DNA from: Pristionchus mayeri | Lineage: Eukaryota > Nematoda > Chromadorea > Rhabditida > Neodiplogasteridae | DNA: 64,000 bases | Assembly (NCBI GenBank): GCA_036245805.1 | Contig: BTRK01000005.1 | Span: forward strand, 6,944,001-7,008,000 | Reading direction: 5' to 3' | Shown: piece after piece, positions 45,018-56,796 of the stretch | How positions within the stretch are numbered: position 1 is the first letter of the stretch | Layout: each line of letters begins with the position of its first letter | The notes under the pieces: generated by a model | Told to the model about the DNA's origin: nothing | Seen by the model: the letters and a program-made list of their open reading frames with translations, nothing else | The model's database searches: none | Translations under genes and position numbers: made by a program

Positions 45018-46550
45018 TATACACAACACAACATTTTTACAAAAGTCGAGAAAAACGCAGGCTTTAATTGCATAGTTGTCTATAACAATGAAGAAAGTGG
45101 GCATTTTTCAACGGTTAAAAAAGGATCCTGAATATATTTGTAGTTCCTTGGAATCAACACTTAATGTGGTTGTTCGACTCTCGTTTTTTTGTGATAGACC
45201 GCGCAAAAGTTTTTTGAAAAAATCACGAAATTGCTCTTCATCTCCGCACACTAATCTTGAAGTAAAATCGATTAAATTTGTGCTCGAAATATTATTCGAT
45301 AATGATGAGCGCACTCTGATCTGTGCGTTGGAATCAAGTAACTCCAAGTACTCTGAGCCTCTCTCTGTCCTATTTACATCTCGTATCTCTGTCCGACTCC
45401 CAAGTTGGATTCAAGTTGGTGCCAAATTGGAAACCTACCTTACTGAAACTTGGAACTCAGAACGATCGAGCGAGATGGAGAGATCAGATCGTTTTTGATG
45501 TCGCGACCAGACTGGGGCGCTACTTGGAGTTACATGATTCCAAGTTCGACGCGCACTCCCGAACACTATCTAGGTTAGTATTCCCGAAGCCCTCAAAACG
45601 AAAGACGATTTCTACGGATACTTGGATGCACAGCTCGTGCATTCAAGTATCCGTAGAACCTGATTCCAAATTCATTGGCTTTCCCTTATGCTGTGAACAG
45701 TGTATCTGCCTAGACGCATTTTCTACGCTCTGATATATCTATCTCGCTCTCTCGTTCTGAGTTCCAAGTTTCATTAACGTAGGTTTTCATTGTTATTGAC
45801 AACTATGGAATTAAAGTCTGCGTTTTTCTCGACTTTTGCAAAAAATGTTGTGTTATGTATAAAATGCAACATATGGTTCAATTTGAGTGTCCATATGACT
45901 TTGATGCGATCTGATTCAAAAACGCAGTTGTTATTCGCTGATTTCATTTGTATAATCACAAAGATGTTTCTTCGAGCTCCTCATTTCCGCACTTAAAGAT
46001 CAATCTTCGTAAGGAGCAGTTATCCAAAAAAAATTGTTTCTCGAAAAATGAAAAATCACGCTCGCTCCGTTCGATTTTAGGCAAATTATCAAGATATTTA
46101 ATAAAGTATCAAATTTTTTCACAGTTGTCAAAAAACCTCGAAAATCGACGTTTGGAACACTTTATCATTGTCGGTTCTCCTCCTAACTATCTTTTTCGTT
46201 ATTCCCATGAAAAAATACACCAGAAAAACCTATAATATCATACTTTTATGAAATTTGAAAATTTCGAATTTTTTTGGGCCTGGTCTGGCATTTTTCGGAA
46301 ACTGCACCATAGGCGTTCATAATGGGCCAAATATCAGCACTCGGTATGGGAACTTCACCAGAAAAATATTGAGGGGGGTTGCACAAAAGCCATCTGTGGG
46401 GTTGCTACTATTTCTCGTGGAACGTTTCTTAAATACTCAAATGCAGATAATAGGGGTTTCATTTTAAAATATTTTTTTCGCTATTGTGAGGTAGGTTTCA
46501 AGTGCCTTATGCATTATGAGCTTCTCATTTACTTCTCATTTGCGCACGTA

Positions 46551-47764
46551 CAGTATCGCCGGAAAGTATTGGGCCACTTTTTATGTCTGCTGTAGTTTCT
46601 GAACCAGGCTAGCTATTGATCTGAAAATTTTACTGGAAATTTACCATAGTCTAACTTTCTGTGTTGAGAGCCATCCATGCACTACCCAGAAACAAATTTC
46701 AAGTTGCTGCGACATCGCTCCTGCTTGTTGCGCCTGCTGCAAATTTGAGGCCGCAAACTAATAACTTCGCTCCCAGACCAGATAGAGAATCGTTCTAAGC
46801 CGCAAAATGGTCCTTATTATGACCCTAGACGACCCTGAAAGTTTGGTTTCGATTACTCATAGTTTGCCCTCAGGGCACGAAAAAATCGCTTTTTCGGATG
46901 ACTCAACTTTGGGCGTGTGCAATTCCAAGGGTGAATTTGCATAAAATGTGGTTCCTAAGCTGGAAGGTGCAAAAACCATCAAATAATCGATTCCCAACAT
47001 TTGGAGGAGCTGGCTTCACTTTCCCGGTCGTAGCGGAGGATTTACGGACGCGCGCTCCTTTCGAAACGCACACTGTCTCTTCGCGCCGCTCCCTCACCAC
47101 TCTCTCGCCCTTTAACGCGCGCGCTCGAAAGGGAAGTGCCTCCGTAAATCGTTCGCTACGGCCGGGAAAGTGAAGCCAGCTCCACCAAAAGTTGAGAATT
47201 GATTCTTTGATGGTTTGTGCACCTTCCTGCTTAGGAACCACATTTTATGCAAATTCACCCTCGGAATTGTACACCCCCAAAGTTAAGTCATCCGAAAAAA
47301 GCGAGTTTTCCGTGCCCTGAGGGCAAATTATGGGTAATCGAAACCAAACTTTCAGAGTCGTCTATGGTCATGATAAGGACCATTTTGCGGCTTAGCACGA
47401 TTCTCTAGCTGGTCTGGGAGCGAAGTTATTAGTTTGCGGCCTCAAATTTGAAGCAGGCGCAACAAGCAGGAGCGATGTCGCAGCAACTTGAAATTTGTTT
47501 CTGGGTAGTGCATGGATGGCTCTCAACACTCAGAAAGTTAGACTGCTATGGTAAATTTCTCCAGAGAAATATTATTTTTCGAAAAAGTGGTCTGCGATTG
47601 CGTCATCACTACGCAACAATCAGAAATTTGCATAAGTTCGCAATAAGAGCACCGTAATGTCCATTGAATTTGCTATCTCCAGTAAATTTTTCAGATCAAT
47701 AGCTTGCCCGGTTCAAAAACTACAGCAGAAATAAAAAGTGGCCCAATACTTTCCGGCGATACTG
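46551..47764. mobile_element. Tc1-like foldback element, 1.21 kb
   Basis: CAGTATCGCCGGAAAGTATT and its exact complement are flanked by TA; arms of about 500 bases pair nearly to the centre near 47095. A roughly 110-base stretch at about 47560-47670 in the right arm has no partner. There is no transposase. Confidence 0.85.
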
Positions 47765-47809
47765 TATGCGAAAAATCATCTGATAATTGAAACATAGCAT
47801 ACAAATTAC

Positions 47810-48844
47810 CTGATCTTCGGGTGTAGGAGGATCCGGACTTCCTGCAAACTTGAAAGTCCACTTCAAGGTAGCCAAATCGCAGGTGGCGTCCGTAAACTGC
47901 GCGAACGTGTTCCCATCGCTCTCAAGTTGGTAATTTAATAAAATAACAAAGCGCGCAGGCTAGATTAGTCATCCCCAGCAATGGAGATATCGATCCTCTC
48001 TGAGAGGCTATGAAGCGTGCTATGTCTTCTCGTACTATTGATTTTTTGTAAACACTATGCTGCATATAACAAATGTATCTTTCTAGAAAAGACCGATCAG
48101 GAAATCAGCATATTAATCAAGCATTATCTCTCAACTATTAGAATGATGATCTGATTTACGTGATATTTGTTCACTTGTCTCTTTCGCTACAGAATTTACA
48201 CTCTACTACCACACTTTTTCATCAAAATTGTTCAAAACATCACCGTGAATATAAGCATTCGCTCGTTCCCAGGGCAGATAATTGCATGTCCATCGTTAGT
48301 AGACGGCACCGCACAGCTGAACATTTTTTACGTTCACTTACTGGATATCTAGAATATCCTGATTTGAAAAACTTCGTCCCATGTTCTAGTATGCCGCTTA
48401 GCTGTGTATAGACTGAATAAATTATTATGCAATTCAATACTGAAACACTGCAGTAATGAAATAATTTATCAATATGTTACCTGGTAGGGTAGCCAAACTT
48501 GTTCTTACAGTCGACCAGATCGTGAATACTCATTATGGTGCAACCTGGAATTCTTTGAGATGGAAAAGAACCGTAATTTAGCAACTGTTAACCTCCGGCT
48601 CTAGTATGTCAGGTCACATGTGCGGTAAAGAGATGTAATTGAGCGCAACATTGTGTATCAAATAGGTAAAATTAGGTGAAGGTGCTAGTCATAGTATTCG
48701 AAATAAATAATTTGTGTTGTACTTTTATGGTGAACCTTTTGGCGTCATGGGGCTGGGAGTCACGGGAATGCCTCCTCCCGGAGTGCGCATGGGCACACAC
48801 GCAAAGACGAGACAAGGCAAGATCAAGAGAAGGAGCAGACGCAT
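47810..48844 (-). CDS. small secreted cysteine-rich protein, fifth family member (3' end not found)
   Basis: Exons 48736-48844 (signal peptide MRLLLLLILPCLVFA, then a Pro/Thr-rich stretch), 48481-48544 (CTIMSIHDLVDCKNKFGYPT) and 47810-47918 (SDGNTFAQFTDATCDLATLK, WTF, SPDPPTPEDQ) close in phase. The third exon aligns with the last exons of the array at 36.7-40 kb (S/NDG...C...W). It ends in a GTAATT donor, so a terminal exon should follow to the left. A foldback element begins 46 bases away (47764) and the exon was not found. Function unknown. Confidence 0.55.
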
Positions 48845-48927
48845 CCTGAAATCGGTGAAAAATAAAGAGAACGTGCACCAGTTTTGGACTCGTGGGAAAT
48901 GACTCATAATTCGGATTGTTCTATCGG

Positions 48928-49005
48928 CAAGGTCTCATGAGAACTGTGATGCCGCCTTAGATATATCAAAGCCGGAATGACGTCATAGTTCTCATCCGAC
49001 CTAGT
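48928..49005. mobile_element. CTAGGTCGGATG hairpin MITE copy
   Basis: CATGAGAACTGTGATGCCGC / ATGACGTCATAGTTCTCATC then CGACCTAG, upstream of the 48844 start codon. Confidence 0.75.
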
Positions 49006-49230
49006 GCCGCTCTATCACATCAGACCAGAGAATACGCTCAGTTTGAGAAAACCATTTCCCGCTAATCACAAGGAATAACGAGAAAGATCTGAAAAACATC
49101 GAATTCACTCGAGAAGACGAGTGAAGTATCGCACTGATGACGACCAGTAATTGGAAAATGGTCGTTCCCTCTTATTGGAAAATTGGTCGTTCCCTGTTCG
49201 GATATGTTTCTGATGCCTTATGTAGCGGAT

Positions 49231-50404
49231 ACGGATACTTGGATACTCGACTGTTGATCACATTCACTCCATCAATCAACTTATCGAGAGAACCACCGAG
49301 TACAAAATACCCATTCACCTGGCACTGATAGATTTCAAGAAAGCGTTTGATAGCGTTGAATGGCCAGCCGTTTGGCAAGCTCTCCAAACCCAAGGAGTCC
49401 ATTCACGTTTGATCGATGTGCTTCGAAGATTGTATGAAGGAACAAATACCCGAATTCAAGTAAACGAACGTGCGGTCGAAGTGAGAGTGAAGAGAGGAGT
49501 GAAACAGGGCGACACAATATCTCCGAAACTTTTTAACTGCGTCTTACGTATGGCTCTCGACAGCGTTGATTGGGATGGAGATGGGATGACTATTGATGGA
49601 AAGCAGCTGACCACCTTATCATACGCAGACGATGTCATTATTGTAGCGAAAAACAGAGTTGAACTGAGGAGAATGTTGACAAAAGTTATTCATGCGGCTG
49701 GAAGAGTTGGACTCGAAGTTCACCCACGAAAATCCATCTTGCTGACTTCGAGTGCAACAAATAGAGAACAGATCGAAGTCGATGGAGGAATCTTTGAGTA
49801 TAAAGATGGTGCAAAATATCTACGAAGTTGGATCTCCCTCCCATTGGACCCCTCAATTGAAGTCAAACGCCGGATCCAGTGTGCTTGGCTCGCTTGGAGA
49901 AACATTGGCCATTTACTCAAACACGTGACTGTCAACAGAGAGATAAGGAAACGCGCCTTCAACGCTTGTCTCATGTCGACCGTGCTTTATGGCTGCGAAG
50001 CTTGGACAATGAGAGAGTCAGACAAACAAGTGCTGCGAGTTGCGCAGAGAAAAATGGAGAGGCGCATGATTGGAGTAACATGGATGGATCGATGGAGTAA
50101 CGAACGAGTGCGAATGGAAACAGGAGTCGTTGACTGGGTAGAGGAAGCAACTAGACGAAAGATGAACTGGGCAAATAAGATCCGAAGAATGGACGAACGG
50201 TGGACAAGGAGGTTAACAACATGGATCCCTTACACCAGAGCTAACAGCAGAGGACAGGGAAGACCTCGGGAGAGATGGAGAAACGAGATAGCAAGAGGGA
50301 AGGGCAGGAAATGGTGGAGCTTAACTGATGAAGAATGGACCACCTAAAGCCTGATCAGCGCAACTTTGCGACTCCTGATAAATATTCTTCTGTAAAATAT
50401 TCTG
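49231..50404 (+). mobile_element. RTE-type LINE, 5'-truncated, with perfect target duplication
   Basis: An open frame from about 49256 to TAA 50345-50347 encodes the reverse-transcriptase palm onward: HLALIDFKKAFDSVEW (motif A), RGVKQGDTISPKLFNCVL (motif B), YADDVIIVAKN (motif C with YADD), EVHPRKS, and the C-terminal LYGCEAWTM. The endonuclease and N-terminal palm are missing. The 12-base TATGTAGCGGAT lies at 49219-49230 and again at 50405-50416, defining the inserted 1174 bases exactly. The frame has no stop from 49256 to its end, so the insertion looks recent. Confidence 0.9.
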
Positions 50405-50416
50405 TATGTAGCGGAT

Positions 50417-50740
50417 GACCATTTGATTATGTAGTACACATGAAACTTATCTTAAAATTCTACGAAAATTTTCCAATAAGAGAACCCTAATAGTAACATC
50501 CACCAGCCAGCCTTGATGCCTGTGCGGCACAAGATCGGATGAGCTATGTCCGATAAGTCAATAAGGCACGACCAAGTGCCACAGTAATGGACGATAACGG
50601 CATTGGAGAGCAGTGGGCACCACCAAGCACAAAGCAAAACGGGGGGGGGGGCTATTGCAGGAGAAAGGAAGGGATATTTCTTGCCACCTCAGATTTGCGT
50701 GGATAGAGCCACGCCTCAATAGATGATCAATGATTTGCCG
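50417..50740. other. no gene; right part of an interrupted inverted repeat
   Basis: AAAATTTTCCAATAAGAGAA (about 50465) is complementary to TCTTATTGGAAAATTGG at 49170, so the LINE may have landed in a small inverted-repeat element. A poly-G run lies at 50641-50650. Confidence 0.4.
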
Positions 50741-50831
50741 AGCAATCGTCTGCCTATCTTCAGTTTGTACGCTCTCTCCTTTCTGTGACCGGTGAGAGAG
50801 CGTGCAAATCGAAGAGAGTCAGACGATTGCT
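50741..50831. mobile_element. CTCTCTCG-hairpin MITE copy
   Basis: GAGCAATCGTCTGCC / CAGACGATTGCTC ends with the GCTCTCTCC...GGTGAGAGAGCG core. Confidence 0.85.
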
Positions 50832-50884
50832 CGATTTGTCTATTCCTATTGCATGTGTTTCCACGGGAATTCACGGGCAGTTGT

Positions 50885-51240
50885 AGAGAGGATGAATCGG
50901 TGATATGGAAAGGAAGATCACGACACGAGCTCAAGGTAAATTATCGATAAATTCGCGAGCTCTTTTGCTGATCTATCTCGGCTTTGATTTCGGAGATTCT
51001 GGAGCTCTCGGCGAAGTTAAAGTACTTCCATTTCAGCTTGCGCCCTGTACCGAGCAATTTGGGTACGCAGGCCGTTCCTCAGCCGGAGATAGGCTTTCCC
51101 TTTCTCTCCCCCTTGATTTGCGATAGCTCAACTATCCTTACAGAGATCTCGTTAGGGATAATGAGCGGCTCTCACACCCGCATCCCAATACCTTTGCCCT
51201 TCCCCTCGTCGTGATCAATAATTATCTATTGTTTCTGATC
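50885..51240. repeat. dispersed repeat shared with 40700-41520
   Basis: TCGGAGATTCTGGAGC and ATGAGCGGCTCTCACACCCG blocks are in the same order as at 40.8-41.5 kb. Confidence 0.65.
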
Positions 51241-51456
51241 ATAAATACACAACGCGGAGATTTGCTCTATGCTGAGTGCAGTGTAAACAATGAGAGCACG
51301 AAAATTGCGCGCTGCTCGAGAAACAAATTGACTCTGAACTCATGCGCGCCCGCAGCTTCAATCCCTTTGCCCTTCCCCTCGTCGTGATCAATAATAATTC
51401 ATTTTTAATTATTAATTATTGATTGATTGATTATTGATTAGCGATACTCACCGGGG

Positions 51457-51545
51457 AGCAATCGCCCGGCTCTCTTCAGTTTGCACGCTCTCTCGTCTCT
51501 CTGACCAATCAGAGAGCGTGTGATTTGGAGATAGTCAGACTATTC
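51457..51545. mobile_element. CTCTCTCG-hairpin MITE copy
   Basis: GCTCTCTTCAGTTTGCACGC and inverted arm. A further half copy lies at about 51640-51706 (GACCGGTGAGAGAGC...GAAGAGAGTC). Confidence 0.8.
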
Positions 51546-51706
51546 CTCCATCGGGGATGCCCGTCTCCTGGAGTGCGCATGGGAGCGCACGCCCGATGCG
51601 AACCAGGGGAGGAGCGAGAGAAGGAGTGAAAATCATCCTTCGGTAGAGTGATCTTATTTGACCGGTGAGAGAGCACGCAGAATGAAGAGAGTCAGATCAA
51701 ACGAAG

Positions 51707-52222
51707 TCAACACTATAAATGGAAGGATGATGAAGATCATAAACTGGGATTCCTTTGGCGAGGAAAGCACATCTCAGGCAGTAATGGTAATATTGTAGTA
51801 ACGCCACATCGTCAAACAAAAGCGAAAGGGAGTGCACAAGTGATTCCAAGTTACAAACTCTACGTATATTGAGCAGTTTTAATTTCCGTTTCCTTATAAT
51901 ACGCGATAAATCGAGAACAGTTACTAACTACACGTGTAGTATGATGAGTAAGATTGTTTTCGTATCTGGTTTATTGAACGGAGTGTGTAGCCCCCCGATG
52001 AGGAATCGAACTTCGTTTTCTAGTCAATGTCACTGACTCACACCCAATATCTATATCGCTAGTGCTCTAGTGCGCGGCACAAATTTGGAATATCCCACGC
52101 TCAATAATTATTTGCGCTAGGTTACTAATCAGCAGGTTCTTCATACTCAGCCTCGTTACTAATTCATTTTAGACATATTATAAGTTTTGGGAAACACGAC
52201 AGACGAAATCACATTCACACTA
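51707..52222. other. upstream region of the secreted-protein gene
   Basis: No exon was recognised. It presumably includes the promoter of the gene starting at 52223. Confidence 0.4.
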
Positions 52223-55200
52223 ATGATGCGACTTCTCATTGTGTTGTGTCTCTCCTGCCTTGTTGAAGCTCGTCACACGCTAAGCCCTGAAGAATGCCAG
52301 GTGAGTTTACTTTATGACTAGTTCGAAGTTCGCATCCGAGATTCTTCATAGTTTTATAATCTCTATCATAATTAATCGCTGGTTATGTAGATTCTGCAAA
52401 AGACGATATTCTTCTATTCCACTGGCCTATCTCGAAAAGGCGAGCAGGCGATAGCATTCACACTACTCAATCGATGGAAAGCGAATCGAGAGGAGTTTGG
52501 AGGCAGGAACATTGCAGGTAGTAAAAGAAGTCTTATTACATTGAATTTCTAATAACAATTATCTCACTATTGCCGTGAAGATTGCATGATCGTGGGAGAT
52601 GATCTTTCCATATTTCGAAAATGTATTAGTAACTACATATAACGAGGAGGGATATGCGCTTGATCAGTAACTGGAGGGGGGGGGGTGTGAGAATTTGGAA
52701 AGGCCTGGCGCTTTCGCCGCATCAAGCAAACTACTTTGACTTTACTTTATTTGCACCGATATTTGATTGTAATAGCATCCGAAACAAGTTGAGGCGATTC
52801 CTGGTCGGTTTTGCGGAATAGTTGTTGCGAATGGTGCTTTTTCGCATAGTTCTAAAGTCGGGTAATCGTTTACTCGTCAATCTAACCGTCTAGGTAGTGC
52901 GTAAAGTGAAGATGTAGATTTCCCACTTTAGTACTGTGGCGCATGCACTACAAATGGTTTCAGATATTTGCCTTCAATTATGGGAGAATGCACGGCCAGA
53001 GGAGGTGGAGCTTCCAGAGAATGTCCAGAAGGGCATGAACAAGTGGCTACCGCTAGTATGGAATGGGAATATTTACGACATTACTAAAGGTCAGAGTGTT
53101 TGCGAACAACTATGTATGTTTTGACCACAAATCTCCAATTGATAATATCGTGTATCATAACATGGGTTGTAGGGGTCGCTATTATTGCTACATATATAAT
53201 AATCTGAAATGGTTTTTGTCTGGCGCGTTAGTGTCGAACGAGATTTTGATAGTATATCCCCATCCGGAATACAAGGTCAGCAGACGAAAAAGATTTCAGA
53301 AATTTCCAGAAGAAAAATTTTTACGACCAACAAATAGGTGTTGGTTGGTTTGTCCGTCCGGGTACCGTAACCTTGGTGTGGCGTTGGAGCAGATGTTGTG
53401 TCAGACTCATGATTTCATCAGAAGATCGAAGGAAAACATCAATACCGTACTCTTACAGTAACCGAAAGCTACAGTAATCCGTAGCCATGGTTCAGCCGCT
53501 GGGTCAGATTCATGATTTCGTCTGCGGATTGTTTCAAAAACGCGTGATAACCATTATTTTGCAGGCATTTTGCAGCAATCAAATGGGATTATTTACTAAA
53601 TATTCATGGAACTTTAAAAGAGGCGTAGTTGCCCACTAGTTGCTGCTTTACCATAACCCGATAGCTTTTTCGACGTGGAGGAGGTGGGGAGCTGTGCGTT
53701 TTGGTGCGGGTGCCCATCGGTATTGTAAGGTCAGCACACATGAAACCTAAGAAATTTCGTTGAACACAAATGTAGGAGGTGGGAAAAGGTGTCGTCTGTT
53801 GGTCTGTCTGTCCATTACCGTACTCGTTTCTTTGAAAACTTGAGTTTGAGAAGACAACGAACAGCGTATGTAACACAAAAAGTGCTTTGAAGCTAGCTTA
53901 TCTGGCCCAAATATGCATTTCATCATATAGTCGAATCGATAAATTACCGTACACCCCAAAAGTCAACTGGGGCAACAAGTATTCGAGGGGGCGAATTTGT
54001 GATTTTTTGGGATACTCATTATTTGAAATGTTTCTATAGTGCATCATGATTGTCTTTTAATTTAAGTATTTTTAAATATACTGTTGTCATTTTACCATGG
54101 CCGAGTGGCTAACGCAACGGGCTGACAAACGTAAAGGTGGGGGTTCGATTCCCGCCACCGTCAAAACGTTTTGCTACGCTTCGAGCAGCTTGGGCTTGTT
54201 TGGCAAAATACAGTATGATTGTCGGAAGCTACCGTAACCGAAAGCTACCGTATACCGTGGCGTTGGGTCAGACGATGGGTCAGACTCATGATTTCGTTGG
54301 CGGACCGACGCAAAACTTCAATATCATACTCATAGCGAGTTTCCGAAAGCTACCGTATACCGTGGCGTTGGGTCAGACGCTGGGTCAGATTCATGATTTT
54401 GTTGGCGGACAGACGCAAAACTTCAATAACATACTCATAAAGTGTTTCCAAAAGCTATCGTATACCGTGGCGATAGGTCAGACGCTGGGTCAGATTTCTG
54501 ATTTCGTAGTAAAATTAATACAAAAACTTCAATAGTGGATATACGAAAGCTACGAAAGCCACCAATTTTGCCATGGTAAAGACGTAGTTACCCGCTAGTT
54601 GCTACATTACCTTAACTCAGTTTTTTTGATCTAGAGGAGGTGGGGGATGGCATGTTTGGGATCGTGTACGCGAGCGGCCTACGTGGTCTGCAGACACTTA
54701 ACAATTGAAAAAATATTTGAGGAAAGTAGAAAAAAATGCCAAAATATGATGTTTGTTAGTCTGTGTCCGTCGGGTACTGTAGATTTGGGCTTTTAGGATT
54801 CCTGCGATTACAACGCATAGCATCTGCAAACCAAAAATGCTGAAAGGCTTGCATGGCCAGACTAGCATTTTCCACCGTACCAAAAACCAATCGATTACCG
54901 TATTCCTTGAAAGTCAACTCGGTCAGATCTTTTTCCGTGGGGCAACCAATTTCGACTTTTTGAAAAACGGCGTATTTAAAATGTTTGTTTGGTAAATCAT
55001 GATTGTCCTTGGATTCAATTTTTTTTGAAATATATTTCAAGATTTTATCATGGCAGAGTGGCTAACGGGATGGACTGGAAAACGAAAAGTTGGGGGTTCG
55101 ATGCACGCCACCGTCAAAACGTTTGCCACGTTTCGAGTAGCATGGACACGTTTAGCAAAATACCGTATACTTGCGGTAGGCTACCGTAGCCGGAAGTTAC

Positions 55201-56386
55201 CGTATGTCATGGCGTTGAGTCAGTCTCTGGGACAGATTCATAATTTCGTCGGCGAATCGACGGAAAACTTCAATACCGTACTCCTACAGTATCGGAAAGC
55301 TATCGTATACAGTGACGCTGGGTCAGACGGTGGGTCAGATTAATGATTTCGTTGGCGAATCGATGGAAAACATTAATACCGTACTCCTACCGTAACCGAA
55401 AGCTACAGTACTCCGTGGCGTTGGGTCAGGAGCTGGGTCAGATTCGTGATTTCTGTGAGTTTCCTTCAAAAATTTAACTGGACTGTTTTATATAAATTAA
55501 AAACCTACATCTCCCAACGAATAGACGTAGTTCCCCGCTAGTTACTATTTTACCTTACCCCGTAAGAAAATCGTTCTCCGAGCAGCCAGGAAGCTGAAAC
55601 TTTGCAAGCTTGCGCGCACGCGTTGTATTTAATCGGCAGACACAAAAACAGGCGCCTAAATTGAAAAATAATGAAGATATTTGCGAAAAACAGGTGTGGG
55701 TGTTTCCGTCTGTCCATAAACGGGGCGAATCCATTACCTTGACTTTTGCCGAATGCAACAAAACGCTGAGTTTTAGTAATTTATTAGGTTAAAACATTGG
55801 AAAATATATTATGATTAATTGAATGCATCATTATATCGCTAATTAGCGGCTTATTAGCTGAAATGATGCGTTCGAAGAATCGCGAAATTGTGATTTTTTG
55901 TAATTTATTTTAAAATTCTAATTTTGCAGTTTTCCTTTGTTGAATAATTCATAACTCGATTTACGATAATTTATGAAAGTCATATAGGCCTATTTCCATC
56001 GCCAAGTGTCTAAAGCAGTGGAATAGAGAACCGAACGTTGGTGGTTCGAATCCCGGCGGCGTCAAACTTGTTTTGCCGTTCCTCGGAGTGTCCCAGGAAG
56101 TAGCTTATCAAAGTCTCGTAAAATTTAGCGTAACTTAGTTCCCCGCTAGTTTTTTTTCAACAGATTACAAGTTTATCACATAAGAACAGGGACCAGATTA
56201 TTTTTCTCTTTTAATTGCGAGTTTTCACAAGTAGCCCTTGCTCAGTCAGTCACTACAGGGTGTGAAGTTGTTGTAAGCCACATTTCAGGTGCGCTCTACT
56301 TCAAATTCCCCGACGAGAATGACTACTGGACGAAAGGAATGGATAAAACTGCCTCGATTAAGAATATCGAATTCTACAAGGATTAA
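52223..56386 (+). CDS. small secreted protein, 142 aa, unknown family
   Basis: Exons 52223-52300, 52391-52517, 52964-53089 and 56289-56386 close in phase. The first encodes MMRLLIVLCLSCLVEA, a clear signal peptide. The mature protein contains SPEECQILQKTIFFYSTGLS, then RKGEQAIAF, ICLQLWENARPEEVELPENV and KFPDENDYWTKGMDK, ending IEFYKD. Only two mature cysteines are present (ECQ, ICLQ), which could form one disulphide. No known domain is recognised; it has the look of a lineage-specific secreted effector or reproductive-type protein. The final intron is 3.2 kb and consists of a tandem array with tRNA-like segments. Confidence 0.7.
54096..54165 (+). ncRNA. tRNA-like segment (class II, SINE-type), unit 1
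   Basis: ATGGCCGAGTGGCTAACG resembles an A box and D arm of a Ser/Leu tRNA, and GGGGGTTCGATTCCCG a B box and T arm. The 5' acceptor strand does not pair with the 3' end, and no anticodon stem is convincing. It is therefore a tRNA-derived repeat head, not a working tRNA. Confidence 0.4.
55048..55115 (+). ncRNA. tRNA-like segment, unit 2
   Basis: ATGGCAGAGTGGCTAACGGG and GGGGGTTCGATGCACGCC occupy the same places as in unit 1; more decayed. Confidence 0.35.
55994..56068 (+). ncRNA. tRNA-like segment, unit 3
   Basis: TCGCCAAGTGTCTAAAGCAG and GGTGGTTCGAATCCCGGC; the B box is canonical and the A box eroded. Confidence 0.35.
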
Positions 56387-56796
56387 TTCAAGTTATCCTT
56401 GAAAATAACATTTTGGACTAATCGCGATTAACAAGTTACTAATCAATATTTTGAATAGTTAAAAAAACGTAGGTGACATTATTATTTCGGAAACTGAATA
56501 AAACACGATCAGTATTATTTCCTTGTAAAGATGCGGCAGACACTCCAAACCATTCATCATGCCCACTCTCTCCCTTTTTCCTATGACTTAGGAAGAGTAG
56601 GTAATGTGGGGCACGGACTCTTTTGTAGAGAGGCTGCCATCTGGCTCTCTCCTTTCCCGGAATAACATCGTTGATAATCATTCGTTGTGCTTTACGTTGC
56701 ATGTATTAGGAATAAAGATGTTCCATGTCACATCGCTCACATTTCTGTGGTTCTCTAGGATTGTCCATACTTTCACTCCTCTGAGCAGTTTCTCCG
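56387..56796. other. 3' flank of the secreted-protein gene, nothing recognised
   Basis: Mixed sequence with no supported exon. Confidence 0.4.

Larger units (their letters stand above)
42260..46450. mobile_element. large foldback element interrupted by a mariner-type insertion
   Basis: The outer left arm (42260-42600) pairs with 46130-46450 (TTTCATAAAAGTATGATATT, TCGATTTTCGAGGTTTTTTG and complements). An inner pair joins 42895-42968 with about 45840-45935 (TCAGATCGCATCGAAGTCAT). The mariner-type element 42971-45017 lies between the inner arms. Smaller hairpins occur at 45328-45560 and 45600-45670. Confidence 0.75.
53270..56160 (+). repeat. intronic tandem array of roughly 0.6-1-kb units with tRNA-like boxes
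   Basis: A block starting TAGTTnCCCnCTAGTTGCTA recurs at about 53627, 54586, 55526 and 56139. It is followed in each full unit by a GTG-rich part, a tRNA-like segment, and a series of TACCGTA-containing subrepeats. The clearest subrepeat is about 112 bases with CGTGGCGTTGGGTCAGACGC, three copies at about 54240-54500. Units are diverged from one another. The whole array lies in intron 3 of the 52223 gene. Confidence 0.7.

Noticed and set aside
45076..45733. Two overlapping + frames of 136-140 codons
   Set aside because: They sit in hairpins of the large foldback, change frame across the inverted segments and show no recognisable domain.
46898..47241. Opposed frames of 91 and 112 codons
   Set aside because: Located at the centre of the 46551-47764 foldback; the two are inverted copies.
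53063..53461. 132-codon + frame following exon 3 of the 52223 gene
   Set aside because: It reads through a good donor into the intronic tandem array; the phase-correct terminal exon lies at 56289.
54096..56068. Functional tRNA genes
   Set aside because: A and B boxes are visible, but acceptor and anticodon stems do not pair; kept only as tRNA-like repeats.
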